A stretch of DNA of 19,583 bases, taken from the NCBI GenBank assembly GCA_046155895.1, contig JBJXFB010000075.1, forward strand, positions 1-19,583, given 5' to 3'. Positions 8,472-15,718 of the stretch are shown piece by piece. Both the position numbers and the translations under genes were made by a program. The notes under the pieces were generated by a model. It did not search any database, was not told the origin of the DNA, and saw only the letters and a list, made by a program, of their open reading frames with translations. Each line of letters starts with the position of its first letter. The stretch's first letter is position 1. Source of the stretch: DASYPQ01 sp046155895 (lineage in GTDB: Bacteria > Planctomycetota > UBA1135 > GCA-002686595).

Positions 8472-9650
8472 GTGTCGGACGCGAGCGCCTCGGGCACCAC
8501 CTACGACGTCGCCGTCGTCGGATCCGGACCCGCGGGCGCGAGCGCGGCGCTGCATCTGGCGCGAGAAGGCCGGCGCGTCGCGTTGATCGAGCGGGAGACG
8601 CTGCCTCGCTACAAGACCTGCGGCGGCGGAGTCGTGGGACGCGCCTTCCGCAACCTCCCGAAAGACGTCGCGATCCCGGTCGAGCACGCGTGCGCGAGCG
8701 CGGAAGCCGGCTTCCTCGAGTCGGGGATGAGCTTCCGCGTCCGGCGCGAGGCGCCGATCGTGTCGATGACGATGCGCTCGGAGCTCGACCGCGCGCTCGC
8801 GGAAGCCGCCGTCGCGTCCGGCGCGGAGCTGCTCGCGCCGTGCGCGCTGTCGGATCTGCGCCAGGACGGGGAGACGGTCGAGCTCGAAACGAGCCGCGGG
8901 CGGATGCGCGCGCGCTTCGTGATCGGCGCCGACGGCGTGCTCTCGACCGTGGCGCGCAAGGCGGGCTGGACACGCGCGCCGCGGACGATCGGGGCCTTGG
9001 AAGTGGAGGCGCGGGTCCCCGCGGAGGTCTTCGCGCGATTCACCGGCGTCGCGCGCTTCGATTTCGAGGCGATGGAGGCGGGCTACGGCTGGGTGTTCCC
9101 CAAGCGCGAGCACCTCTCGTGCGGGATCCTGACGATGCGCCGCGGCGCTGGAGGGCTGCACGAGGCTCTCGATCGCTACCTCGCGCGCGTCGGAGTCGCG
9201 CCCGTGACCGCGGAGGAGCGGCACGGTTACGTGATTCCCGTTCGGCCTCGCCCCGGCGGTTTCGTGCGCGGGCGCGTTCTGCTCGCGGGCGACGCGGCGG
9301 GACTGGCGGACGCGCTGACGGGCGAAGGGATCTCGATCGCGATGGCGAGCGGGAGGCTGGCGGCCGAGGCGATCCTCCAGGGCGAGCCGTCGCGCGTGCA
9401 GCGGGCCTACGAGCGCGCGCTCCGCCGCGAGATCCTGGGCGAACTACGCTGGGGCCGCGTGCTGGCGTGGATCACGTACGAGCACCCCGGGCTGCTGCGC
9501 ACGCTGCTGCGGCGGCGGGGGCAAGCCTTCTGTGAACGGCTGACGGACGTGTATCTCGGAGAGAGAACGTACCGGTCCCTGCTGACGCGGCCGTCGAGCT
9601 ACTGGCGGCTCTTGCGGTCGAGGGAGGGCGGAGTCTGCGCACCGGCGTGA
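8472..9650 (+). CDS. geranylgeranyl reductase family FAD-dependent oxidoreductase
   Basis: A 392-aa flavoprotein from GTG 8472. The N-terminal Rossmann motif is GSGPAGASAALHLAREGRRV (17-36), with Glu40 ending beta2. RYKTCGGGVVGRA (46-58) matches the conserved CGGG block of the geranylgeranyl reductase/ChlP family. GDAAGLADALTGEGIS starts at residue 273 and binds FAD diphosphate/ribityl. Length is typical. Family members reduce isoprenoid double bonds in archaeal lipids, menaquinone or chlorophyll side chains, and some act on other polyketide or lipid substrates, so the substrate is unknown. The gene's last 52 bases overlap the 3' end of the convergent 180-aa gene. It probably shares a transcript with the HEAT lipoprotein gene. 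Confidence 0.87.
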   Translation: MSDASASGTTYDVAVVGSGPAGASAALHLAREGRRVALIERETLPRYKTCGGGVVGRAFRNLPKDVAIPVEHACASAEAGFLESGMSFRVRREAPIVSMTMRSELDRALAEAAVASGAELLAPCALSDLRQDGETVELETSRGRMRARFVIGADGVLSTVARKAGWTRAPRTIGALEVEARVPAEVFARFTGVARFDFEAMEAGYGWVFPKREHLSCGILTMRRGAGGLHEALDRYLARVGVAPVTAEERHGYVIPVRPRPGGFVRGRVLLAGDAAGLADALTGEGISIAMASGRLAAEAILQGEPSRVQRAYERALRREILGELRWGRVLAWITYEHPGLLRTLLRRRGQAFCERLTDVYLGERTYRSLLTRPSSYWRLLRSREGGVCAPA

Positions 9651-10141
9651 TCGAACGCCGCGCGACACCACGCGTCTTCGTCCGCGAACCATCCGCCGAA
9701 GACCCATTCGTAGCCGAAGGTGTCGAGATCGAGCCGAGACGCTTCGACGCCGAGGGCGGGGTAGGCCGGGTACTCGCGCACGCGCTTCGCCCCGGCGGCC
9801 AGGGCGGCGCTGCGCTCGGCCTCGGGCAATCGAAGCGCGTAGGTCATGCTCCCGCCGCAGTAGCCGAAGATCACGCCCGAGCGCGGATGAACGAGGACGG
9901 GAGCGCCGTGGACGACGCGGCGGCAGTCGAGAGGAAGGCGCGCTCCGAGCTGGTCCCACAGGCGCTCGAGGAGATCGGGATGCGCGCCGAGGCTCTGGTA
10001 GGGATCGGCGACTTGGCCGGGTGAGCACGAGCGCCGGTCCACCGCGACCGACGCCGAGCCCTTGCGATGCGCGGGATCCTCGAGGTACGCGAGGATCTTG
10101 GCGTTGGCGGGGTGATCGAAACGGACGGGGTCGGAGCTCAT
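9599..10141 (-). CDS. conserved-looking 180-aa protein, function unknown
   Basis: Reading from ATG (complement of 10139-10141) gives MSSDPVRFDHPANAKILAYL and continues with aromatic-rich blocks such as GVIFGYCGGSMTYALRLP and LDTFGYEWVFGGWFADED. These look like a compact soluble domain. The frame remains open upstream, but there it is antisense to pirin sequence, so this ATG is chosen. GAGG (complement of 10155-10158) lies 13 bases upstream. No named domain, signal peptide or catalytic motif is recognised. It follows the pirin gene by 23 bases on the same strand, suggesting co-transcription. Its 3' end overlaps the flavoprotein gene tail to tail by 52 bases. Confidence 0.65.
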   Translation of the reverse strand: MSSDPVRFDHPANAKILAYLEDPAHRKGSASVAVDRRSCSPGQVADPYQSLGAHPDLLERLWDQLGARLPLDCRRVVHGAPVLVHPRSGVIFGYCGGSMTYALRLPEAERSAALAAGAKRVREYPAYPALGVEASRLDLDTFGYEWVFGGWFADEDAWCRAAFDHAGAQTPPSLDRKSRQ

Positions 10142-10164
10142 GGGGCCGATGCCGCCTCGTGAGC

Positions 10165-11055
10165 CTACGACAAGTGCCCCATCTTTCCGCTCTGGTAGTC
10201 CTTGATCGCCTGGTAGATCTCGGCCCCCGTGTTCATCACGAAGGGGCCCGAGGAAACGACCGGCTCGCCGAGCGGCACGCCGCTCAAGAAGAGGAGCTTC
10301 GTCTCCTTCGTGGCCATGATCGAGACCTCCGTGCCTTCGAGCGAGAGCAGGGCCATTTCGGCGTCGGTCAGCGGGCGAGAGCTTTCGACGGAAGCCTCGC
10401 CCTCGAGGATGATGGCCGCGGCGTTGTGACCTTCGGGGATCTCGAAGCGTGCCGAGCCCGACGCGGCGCCCGGACCGGTCAGCCGAAGGTCCCAGACGTT
10501 GAGTGGCGTGAAGGTCTGCGCCGGCCCGCGGACTCCCTGGAATTCCCCCGCGATGACGCGGACCGAGCCCGCGCCTTGAGGCAGCTCGACGTTCGGGATG
10601 CTCGCTGCCGTGATTTCCTGGTAGCGAGGCGGCGACATCTTCTGAATCGCGGGAAGATTCACCCACAGTTGGACCATCTGCTGCGTCCCGCCGCGCGCGG
10701 CGAAGTTCCGCTCGTGCTTCTCCTCGTGGACGATTCCCGACGCTGCGGTCATCCACTGGACGTCGCCGGGAGCGAGCTTGCCGCGGTTGCCGGCGGAGTC
10801 GCGGTGCTCGAGCTCGCCCTGGTAGACGATCGTGACGGTCTCGAAGCCGCGGTGCGGGTGCTCGCCGACTCCCCGCGGGGTGTCGGTGGGCGGGTAGTGG
10901 GTCGGGCCGGCGTAGTCGAGGAGGAGGAAGGGGCTGATGCGCTCGCCAAGGTCGTTCGAAGGGAAGAGGTTCCGGACGTGGAAGCCGTCGCCGACCATGT
11001 GGGTGGAAGCGGGGCGGAGCAGGGTGAGGACGCGCTTCTTCGTGGTGGTCTTCAT
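10165..11055 (-). CDS. pirin family protein (cupin metalloprotein)
   Basis: A 296-aa bicupin starting MKTTTKKRVLTLLRPASTHM, the usual pirin length. The N-terminal cupin carries the pirin metal site: His67 and His69 in GEHPHRGFETVTIVYQGELE, and His110/Glu112 in GIVHEEKHE, corresponding to the iron ligands of human pirin and E. coli YhhW. The C-terminal cupin (about residues 165-290) is present and ends GAEIYQAIKDYQSGKMGHL, a segment typical of pirins. Bacterial homologues can act as quercetin dioxygenases or in redox-linked regulation; the role here is not evident. It follows the membrane-protein gene by 35 bases, and the start choice agrees with the family. Confidence 0.93.
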   Translation of the reverse strand: MKTTTKKRVLTLLRPASTHMVGDGFHVRNLFPSNDLGERISPFLLLDYAGPTHYPPTDTPRGVGEHPHRGFETVTIVYQGELEHRDSAGNRGKLAPGDVQWMTAASGIVHEEKHERNFAARGGTQQMVQLWVNLPAIQKMSPPRYQEITAASIPNVELPQGAGSVRVIAGEFQGVRGPAQTFTPLNVWDLRLTGPGAASGSARFEIPEGHNAAAIILEGEASVESSRPLTDAEMALLSLEGTEVSIMATKETKLLFLSGVPLGEPVVSSGPFVMNTGAEIYQAIKDYQSGKMGHLS

Positions 11056-11090
11056 GAGGGCGGAGTCTTTGGACGTCGGAGGCGCGGGAT

Positions 11091-11636
11091 TCAACCCGAG
11101 GGGCGTTCGATCCAGGCGAACCAGCCTAGCGGGTGATCGGGATTTCCGACGGTGTAGAGCGTCTCGCCAATGACGCAGAGCGTGCCGAGCGCGATCGTCG
11201 CGACTCGCTCGCCGCGAAGCGTCGCGACGACGAGGGCGAGGAGCGCTGCGGGGACGAGGGCGAGCTTCGCCACGCCGAGCCAGAGGGAGAAGACGGCTTC
11301 GAGGGAGGGATGGCCGCCGGACGGCGCGAGGGTTCCGACGGCGAAGGAGAGGAGGTCGAGGGCCATGAGCGCGCAGATCCACCACGCGACGTGCGTCCAG
11401 CGGGAGCGCAGGGGCAGCGGCCACTTCGACAGCAGAAAAGGAACGATCAGCGCGGCCATGACGACGAGATCGATCCAGCTCATGGAGTTCCAGATGCGGA
11501 CCTGAACTCTCCAGAAGAAGTGGTGGATCGCGAGCAGAAAAGACACGAGGACGAGCGCCGCGAGAGTCCCCCGTCCACGGCCGAGAGGTGTGCCACCCAC
11601 GCCGTGGGTATCGTCGATGCGTCGGGCGGCTGTCAA
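11091..11636 (-). CDS. polytopic membrane protein, function unknown
   Basis: A 181-aa hydrophobic protein with about five membrane segments: residues 24-42 (LAALVLVSFLLAIHHFF), 53-70 (SWIDLVVMAALIVPFLLS), 82-103 (HVAWWICALMALDLLSFAVG), 112-140 and 144-162. The longest start is TTG (complement of 11634-11636). An in-frame GTG at residue 13 (complement of 11598-11600) is an alternative, and neither has a strong Shine-Dalgarno. It is the first gene of the leftward pirin group and divergent from the zeta-like kinase. No family motif is recognised. Regular alternation of hydrophobic helices and short polar loops supports a real gene. Confidence 0.6.
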   Translation of the reverse strand: MTAARRIDDTHGVGGTPLGRGRGTLAALVLVSFLLAIHHFFWRVQVRIWNSMSWIDLVVMAALIVPFLLSKWPLPLRSRWTHVAWWICALMALDLLSFAVGTLAPSGGHPSLEAVFSLWLGVAKLALVPAALLALVVATLRGERVATIALGTLCVIGETLYTVGNPDHPLGWFAWIERPSG

Positions 11637-11750
11637 CGATCGCGGTCAGCGTCCTTCAACTCCCGCAGGCGCTCGGGAGCTCGCTCACCGCCGTGCCCCA
11701 TCGAGCCGCGGGAGCGCGCCGAGATGCACCCGACCTGAAAGGGGCTCGGT

Positions 11751-11768
11751 CCGGTGCTCGGACACCGG
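11751..11768. other. perfect inverted repeat upstream of the zeta-like kinase gene
   Basis: ccggtg (11751-11756), ctcgga spacer, caccgg (11763-11768). With the second dyad at 11823-11837 it lies in the 228-base spacer between the divergent membrane-protein and kinase genes. This is where an autoregulating toxin-antitoxin operator would sit, but GC-rich DNA produces such dyads often. Confidence 0.3.
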
Positions 11769-11822
11769 GATCGACTGCGGACGAGATCTCTGCCCAATCA
11801 AGATCGGACTGGAACTCCCTCG

Positions 11823-11837
11823 GACTCCCGGAGAGTC
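11823..11837. other. inverted repeat 28 bases before the zeta-like kinase start
   Basis: gactc (11823-11827), ccgga spacer, gagtc (11833-11837); a perfect 5-bp dyad. It could be an operator or an RNA hairpin in the 5' leader of the kinase gene at 11865. Support is weak on sequence alone. Confidence 0.25.
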
Positions 11838-11864
11838 GGGGAACGCTAGGCTGCTCCCTGACGA

Positions 11865-12632
11865 ATGGCCGCGACCCATCCCATCCTGATCGTCCTCGGT
11901 GGTCCGAACGGAGCGGGAAAGTCCACTTCGGCGACATTCCTCCTGCGTGACGAGTTGGCGGTCGACGAATTCGTCAACGCTGACGTCATCGCCGAGGGAC
12001 TGACGGGTCAAGGACCAGAGGCCACCGCGATCGCCGCAGGACGAATCATGCTGGCTCGCATCGCGGGCTTGGTGGAAGCCGGAGCCAGCTTCGCATTGGA
12101 GAGCACTCTGGCGAGCCGCACGCTCGGAGGGTTTCTGCGGAATGCGCGCACCCGAGGCTACCTCGTTCACGTGATCTACCTCTGGGTCGACTCTCCTGAC
12201 CTCTCCGTGGCACGCGTTCTGGAACGGGTCAGGTCCGGAGGTCACCATGTCCCGGAAGAGACGATTCGCCGGAGATACCGCCGCGGGATTGAGAACTTCT
12301 TCAAGGTCTATCGCCCGCTGGCGGATCACTGGTGGTTCTACGACAATTCCGGCAGGGCTGTTCCGAGGCTGGTCGCCCGAGGAGGCGCGGGAATGGTTGA
12401 CGAGATCATCGATGGATCGACATGGGAACGAGTCGATCGGGTGAGTGAGGCCGAGACGCGAGATCCGGACGTGGAAGCGGAGCTCCGAAAGGGACAGCAC
12501 ATCGACCGCGCACTGGGACGCGCGGTCAAGGAAGCCCTGCGAATGCACAAGCGATTGGGGAATCCGATCGCGGTGAGCGAGGGGGGAAGTGTGGTCTGGA
12601 TCCCGCCCGAACAGATTCGGGTCGATGACTGA
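11865..12632 (+). CDS. zeta-toxin-like P-loop kinase with C-terminal partner-like extension
   Basis: A 255-aa protein. The Walker A loop is GPNGAGKST (13-21). FVNADVIAEGL (36-46) and FALESTLASRT (76-86) match the zeta/PezT core, with Asp40 at the expected catalytic-base position. VIYLWVDSPDLSVARVLERV (103-122) and TIRRRYRRGIENFFKVYRPL (133-152) are typical of chromosomal zeta-like kinases. Zeta toxins phosphorylate UDP-GlcNAc and block wall synthesis; whether this clade does so is unproven. Residues about 208-255 (HIDRALGRAVKEALRMHKRL, then GNPIAVSEGG, WIPPEQI) resemble small proteins I recall encoded beside such kinases, so this may be a fusion. No separate epsilon-type antitoxin is seen in either direction. 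GC looks slightly lower than in neighbours, hinting at transfer. The start at 11865 lacks an obvious Shine-Dalgarno. Confidence 0.82.
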   Translation: MAATHPILIVLGGPNGAGKSTSATFLLRDELAVDEFVNADVIAEGLTGQGPEATAIAAGRIMLARIAGLVEAGASFALESTLASRTLGGFLRNARTRGYLVHVIYLWVDSPDLSVARVLERVRSGGHHVPEETIRRRYRRGIENFFKVYRPLADHWWFYDNSGRAVPRLVARGGAGMVDEIIDGSTWERVDRVSEAETRDPDVEAELRKGQHIDRALGRAVKEALRMHKRLGNPIAVSEGGSVVWIPPEQIRVDD

Positions 12633-12653
12633 CTCGGTGGACGCGCTCCGAGC

Positions 12654-13952
12654 CTACGGATAGATGCGGTACAGCATCCTCGGGAACGGGCTCGCCTCGC
12701 GCACGTGCTCGACGCCGGCGAGCCACGCGACCGTTCGCTCGAGCCCGAGGCCAAACCCCGCGTGCGGCACGCTGCCGTACCGGCGCAGATCCAAGTACCA
12801 CTGGAACGCCTCCTTCGGCAGCTTGTGCTCGTCGATCCGGCTCTCGAGTGCCCCGAGATCGTCCTCGCGCTGGCTCCCGCCGATCAGCTCCCCCACTCCC
12901 TCCGGCCCGATCACGTCCACGCACAGCGCCTTCCCCGGATCCTTGGGGTCGCGCTTCATGTAGAACGCCTTCACCTCCGCCGGATACCGGTGCACCATCA
13001 CCGGCCGGTCGTGCAGGTTCGACAGGATCGTCTCGTCCGGCGCTCCGAAGTCGTCGCCGTACTGGAACGTGCTCCCCGGACTCGCCGCGAGCACCTTCGC
13101 CGCCTCGTCGTAGCTCATCCGCGGGAACGGCGCCTGGATCGCCTCGAGCTTCGAGAGATCGCGCTCGAGCGCCTCGAGCTCCGGCCTGCGCCGCCGCAGC
13201 ACCTCCTTCACGACGAAGACGAGCATGTCCTCCGCCAGCTGCATGATGTCGTCGAGGTCCGCGAACGCGACCTCCGGCTCCAGCATCCAGAACTCCGTGA
13301 GGTGCCGCCGCGTCTTGCTCTTCTCCGCCCGGAACGTCGGCCCGAAGCAGTACACCTTGCCCATCGCCATCGCCGACGCCTCGGCGTACAGCTGCCCCGA
13401 CTGCGTCAGGAACGCCGTGTCGTCGAAGTACTTCACCTCGAACAGCGTGCTCGTCCCCTCGCAGGCCGCCGGCGTGAACATCGGCGAGTCGATGCAAACG
13501 AACCCGCGCTCGTCGTAGAACCTCCGGATCGCCGTGATCACCGCGTCGCGCACGCGCATCAGCGCCCACTGCTTCTTGCTGCGCAGCCACAGGTGCCGGT
13601 TCGAGAGCAGGAAGTCCGGCCCGTGCTCCTTCGGTGTGATCGGGTAGCCCTCGACGGCCTGCAGCACGCGCCCGCCGTTCACTCCGATCTCGTATCCGCC
13701 CGGCGCGCGCGGCTCGGCCTTCACTTCGCCCGTGAGGATCAGGCTCGACTCCTGCCCCGCGTGCCCGATCTTCTCGAAGAGCTCCTCGCTCACCGATCCC
13801 TTGAACACCACGCATTGCGCGACGCCCGTGCCGTCCCGCAGCTGCACGAAGTGGAGCTTCCCCTTCGAGCTCTTGTTGTAGATCCAACCCCGCAGCTCGA
13901 CGGTCTTCCCGACGTGCTCGGACAGCTTCTCGACGGTCGTGATCGTGCTCAT
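12654..13952 (-). CDS. asnS: asparaginyl-tRNA synthetase
   Basis: A 432-aa class IIb aminoacyl-tRNA synthetase that charges tRNA-Asn. The N-terminal OB anticodon-binding domain begins VGKTVELRGWIYNKSSKGKL and covers about residues 1-105. Class II motif 2 is FRAEKSKTRRHLTEFWMLEP (207-226), and motif 3 is GFGLGLERTVAWLAG (399-413) with the invariant Arg. The RRHLTEFWMLEPEVAF block is typical of AsnRS; AspRS has a different motif 2 context and a much longer chain in bacteria. The start is ATG (complement of 13950-13952) with GGAG (complement of 13957-13960) 4 bases upstream. It lies 58 bases downstream of a coiled-coil membrane gene and meets the zeta-like kinase gene tail to tail. Confidence 0.96.
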   Translation of the reverse strand: MSTITTVEKLSEHVGKTVELRGWIYNKSSKGKLHFVQLRDGTGVAQCVVFKGSVSEELFEKIGHAGQESSLILTGEVKAEPRAPGGYEIGVNGGRVLQAVEGYPITPKEHGPDFLLSNRHLWLRSKKQWALMRVRDAVITAIRRFYDERGFVCIDSPMFTPAACEGTSTLFEVKYFDDTAFLTQSGQLYAEASAMAMGKVYCFGPTFRAEKSKTRRHLTEFWMLEPEVAFADLDDIMQLAEDMLVFVVKEVLRRRRPELEALERDLSKLEAIQAPFPRMSYDEAAKVLAASPGSTFQYGDDFGAPDETILSNLHDRPVMVHRYPAEVKAFYMKRDPKDPGKALCVDVIGPEGVGELIGGSQREDDLGALESRIDEHKLPKEAFQWYLDLRRYGSVPHAGFGLGLERTVAWLAGVEHVREASPFPRMLYRIYP

Positions 13953-14010
13953 GGGTCTCCAGGTCGTCCTCGGTTCGTCCTCGCGTCTCGCTTCGAAGGA
14001 GATCCGCCCC

Positions 14011-14580
14011 TCACGGAAACGTCGTGTACGCCGACTGCAGCTGCACGTCCACGATCACGCCGCGCCGGACCACGATCCTCCCCTTGCAGGCCGCGCCTTC
14101 GCGCCGCGCCTCGACCGACACCTCGCCGTCGCCGGCGACCATCTCGCCGATCTTCTCCAGGGGCGTCACGAGCTGCACCCGCTCGTACCCGAGCCCGAGC
14201 AGCCGCGTCACGATCCGGTCCGCGAGCGATTCCGCGGTCCCGGCGGAGGTCGTCACGAGCGCAGCCGCCCCCCCCTTCGCCCCCGCCGAGCGCTCCAGCA
14301 CGGCCAGCATCCGGTCCTCGACCCGCTTCTGCCCGTCGCGGATGTCGATCAGGACGTGCTCGATCCGGCGCAGATCGAGCCCCTGGCGGTCCTCCTGCAT
14401 CCGCCCCAGCGCCCCCCCGATCTCTGCGAGCCGATCGAGGCTCGCGGTCTGCGCCTCGATCTTCCGTAGGCGCAGGACGACGAACCACAGCGCGGCCGCC
14501 GACGCCGCGAGCAGCACGACGATCAGCGCCGTCAGGGTCAAGAGCGCGGCCGTTCCGGCTTCGACGCTGCCTTCAGACAT
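14011..14580 (-). CDS. N-terminally membrane-anchored coiled-coil protein
   Basis: A 189-aa protein from ATG (complement of 14578-14580). A short N-terminus is followed by one long hydrophobic segment (about residues 10-36, TAALLTLTALIVVLLAASAA), then a heptad-rich region (about 38-95, LRKIEAQTASLDRLAEIGGA; DLRRIEHVLIDIRDGQKRV). A globular C-terminal part (about 110-189) includes LADRIVTRLLGLGYERVQLV and an all-beta ending. No named family is recognised. It is 58 bases upstream of asnS on the same strand, so both may share a transcript. The divergent spacer beyond its start holds the long hairpin. Confidence 0.65.
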   Translation of the reverse strand: MSEGSVEAGTAALLTLTALIVVLLAASAAALWFVVLRLRKIEAQTASLDRLAEIGGALGRMQEDRQGLDLRRIEHVLIDIRDGQKRVEDRMLAVLERSAGAKGGAAALVTTSAGTAESLADRIVTRLLGLGYERVQLVTPLEKIGEMVAGDGEVSVEARREGAACKGRIVVRRGVIVDVQLQSAYTTFP

Positions 14581-14905
14581 CGCGGGGCCAAGCGTAGCGA
14601 GCGCGAGCCCGAGGCCCTAGCCCGCAGCTCTCACCACGGGTCGAAGGAGATGCCGCAAGTGCCGGTGGATGCAAGGAAGGCGACCGAGCCTGACGCCGCT
14701 GACGCCGGCGCTTGCCTCGTCGCAGCCCACTCGTGGTGAGAGATGCGGGCTGGGGGCCTGGATCGGCCGGGGAGGAGCTCCGCAGCCCGGGAGCCGAGTG
14801 GCGCGAGCGCGCCCTCTAGGCTCCAATGTCAGGCCACCCTGTGCTATCCGGCGCTCGCCGACGCCCTCGATCCCCCCACTCACTCCGACAGCCCTGCTCC
14901 CTCCG
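14581..14905. other. 325-base divergent intergenic region
   Basis: No convincing gene lies here. Its first half is dominated by the long inverted repeat at 14612-14759. The remainder (14760-14905) is C-rich before the lipoprotein ATG and shows no clear promoter hexamers or Shine-Dalgarno. Open frames on both strands here are Arg/Ser/Pro-rich shadow readings. Confidence 0.7.
14612..14759 (+). ncRNA. candidate structured RNA: long imperfect hairpin
   Basis: Bases 14619-14641 pair with 14729-14751 in exact register: 23 positions, one mismatch (14627/14743) and one G-U. The stem extends outward to 14612/14759 with one bulge. After an asymmetric internal loop, 14655-14667 pairs with 14703-14715 in the same register (13 of 13 counting two U-G), closing on a 35-base apical region. 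The non-Watson-Crick pairs (14618/14752, 14639/14731, 14651/14719, 14660/14710, 14666/14704) are all G-U in the plus-strand RNA and would be A-C mismatches in the minus-strand RNA, so a plus-strand transcript is favoured. It could be an sRNA, the 5' leader of the lipoprotein gene at 14906, or a REP/MITE-like dispersed palindrome. Confidence 0.5.
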
Positions 14906-15712
14906 ATGCGTTCCCGACTCTCCACCATCCAGCTCCTCTTCCTCTCCGTCGTCCTCCCTGCCTGCGGGCAAAAGACCGAGGCGGTCGAGCTCCCCCGCGA
15001 GGCCGGCAGCGCCAGCGTCACGGCCGCACCCGCCGGCGGCAAGCCGGACGGCCCCTGGGTCGAGCGCGACGCCCAGGGCCGAGTCGTGGAGGAAGGCACC
15101 TACAAGAACGGACTCAAGACCGGTGTCTGGCAGACGAGTTATCCCAGCGGAAAGCTGGCGACGCGGACCACCTGGGTGGACGGCCAGCAGACGGGACCTT
15201 GCTGGCAGTGGGGCGAGAACGGGCTCCTCCTGGCCGAGGGCACGAGCCTCAACGGACTGCGCGACGGCGTCTGGATCGACTACTACCCGAACGGGATGAA
15301 GAAGCGCGAGGCGACCTGGCGCGCGGGCAAGGTGGAGGGCATCGCCCGCGACTGGCGAGACAATGGCTCGAAGCTGGCGGAGACGACGTTCGTGAACGGC
15401 GTCGAGCACGGGATGATGTGGAGCTTCTCCGACACGAACACGCCCGAGCTCGAATACAACTACGTCAACGGCAAGCTGGAGGGGCTGGCGCAGAAGCGCT
15501 ACCCCGACGGGAGCATCGCCTTCAAGACGAACTACCACAACGGAATGCGCGAGGGAGAGTGGATCTCCTACTTCCCCAACGGGCAGAAGGCGTCCCAGGG
15601 CGTCTTCTCCAAGGACCTGCGCATCGGCCGCTGGACCACGTGGAAGCCCACCGGAGAGATCGACACGGTGAAGTCGGGCGTCTACGAGGGCCCGCGCAAG
15701 ATCTCGGACTGA
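14906..15712 (+). CDS. YwqK/MORN-variant repeat lipoprotein
   Basis: A 268-aa lipoprotein from ATG 14906. The signal MRSRLSTIQLLFLSVVLPAC has a good lipobox (LPAC, lipidated Cys20). About eight repeats of roughly 23 residues follow, each with the pattern NG-x-x-x-G-x-W-x-x-Y-x-x-G: NGLKTGVWQTSYPSGK, NGLRDGVWIDYYPNGM, GKLEGLAQKRYPDGS and NGMREGEWISYFPNGQ. This is the MORN_2/YwqK fold, a beta-hairpin solenoid. Databases often label the family antitoxin YwqK, but nothing here points to a toxin-antitoxin role, and surface-anchored binding is more likely. It ends 6 bases from the convergent RidA gene. Upstream in-frame codons (from 14669) run through the hairpin and are not used here. Confidence 0.88.
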   Translation: MRSRLSTIQLLFLSVVLPACGQKTEAVELPREAGSASVTAAPAGGKPDGPWVERDAQGRVVEEGTYKNGLKTGVWQTSYPSGKLATRTTWVDGQQTGPCWQWGENGLLLAEGTSLNGLRDGVWIDYYPNGMKKREATWRAGKVEGIARDWRDNGSKLAETTFVNGVEHGMMWSFSDTNTPELEYNYVNGKLEGLAQKRYPDGSIAFKTNYHNGMREGEWISYFPNGQKASQGVFSKDLRIGRWTTWKPTGEIDTVKSGVYEGPRKISD

Positions 15713-15718
15713 ACCCGG

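Noticed and set aside
4190..8500. A 1436-codon open frame on the minus strand
   Set aside because: It is antisense to the DUF4388 and HEAT genes, Arg/Ala/Gly/Leu-rich with no domain, and explained by GC-rich codon bias suppressing stops. The plus-strand proteins have recognisable architecture.
11685..12548. A 287-codon minus-strand open frame opposite the zeta-like kinase, briefly considered as an antitoxin
   Set aside because: It overlaps the kinase almost completely, lacks antitoxin-like features, and the sense frame has clear P-loop motifs.
12633..12653. A bidirectional terminator between the kinase and asnS genes
   Set aside because: Only a 5-bp dyad (12633-12637/12648-12652) with a 10-base loop and no T-tract on either strand.
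12705..14597. A 630-codon plus-strand open frame opposite asnS
   Set aside because: Shadow of asnS and the coiled-coil gene; ends in long Arg/Pro/Ser runs.
14650..14739. A 29-codon open frame (ATG to TGA) inside the long hairpin, with GGAG directly before it
   Set aside because: Spacing between GGAG and ATG is zero, the peptide has no recognisable feature, and the bases are better explained by stem pairing.
14906..15712. A toxin-antitoxin role for the YwqK-like protein
   Set aside because: The label is inherited from database naming. The lipobox and MORN-type repeats indicate an envelope protein, and no toxin gene is adjacent.
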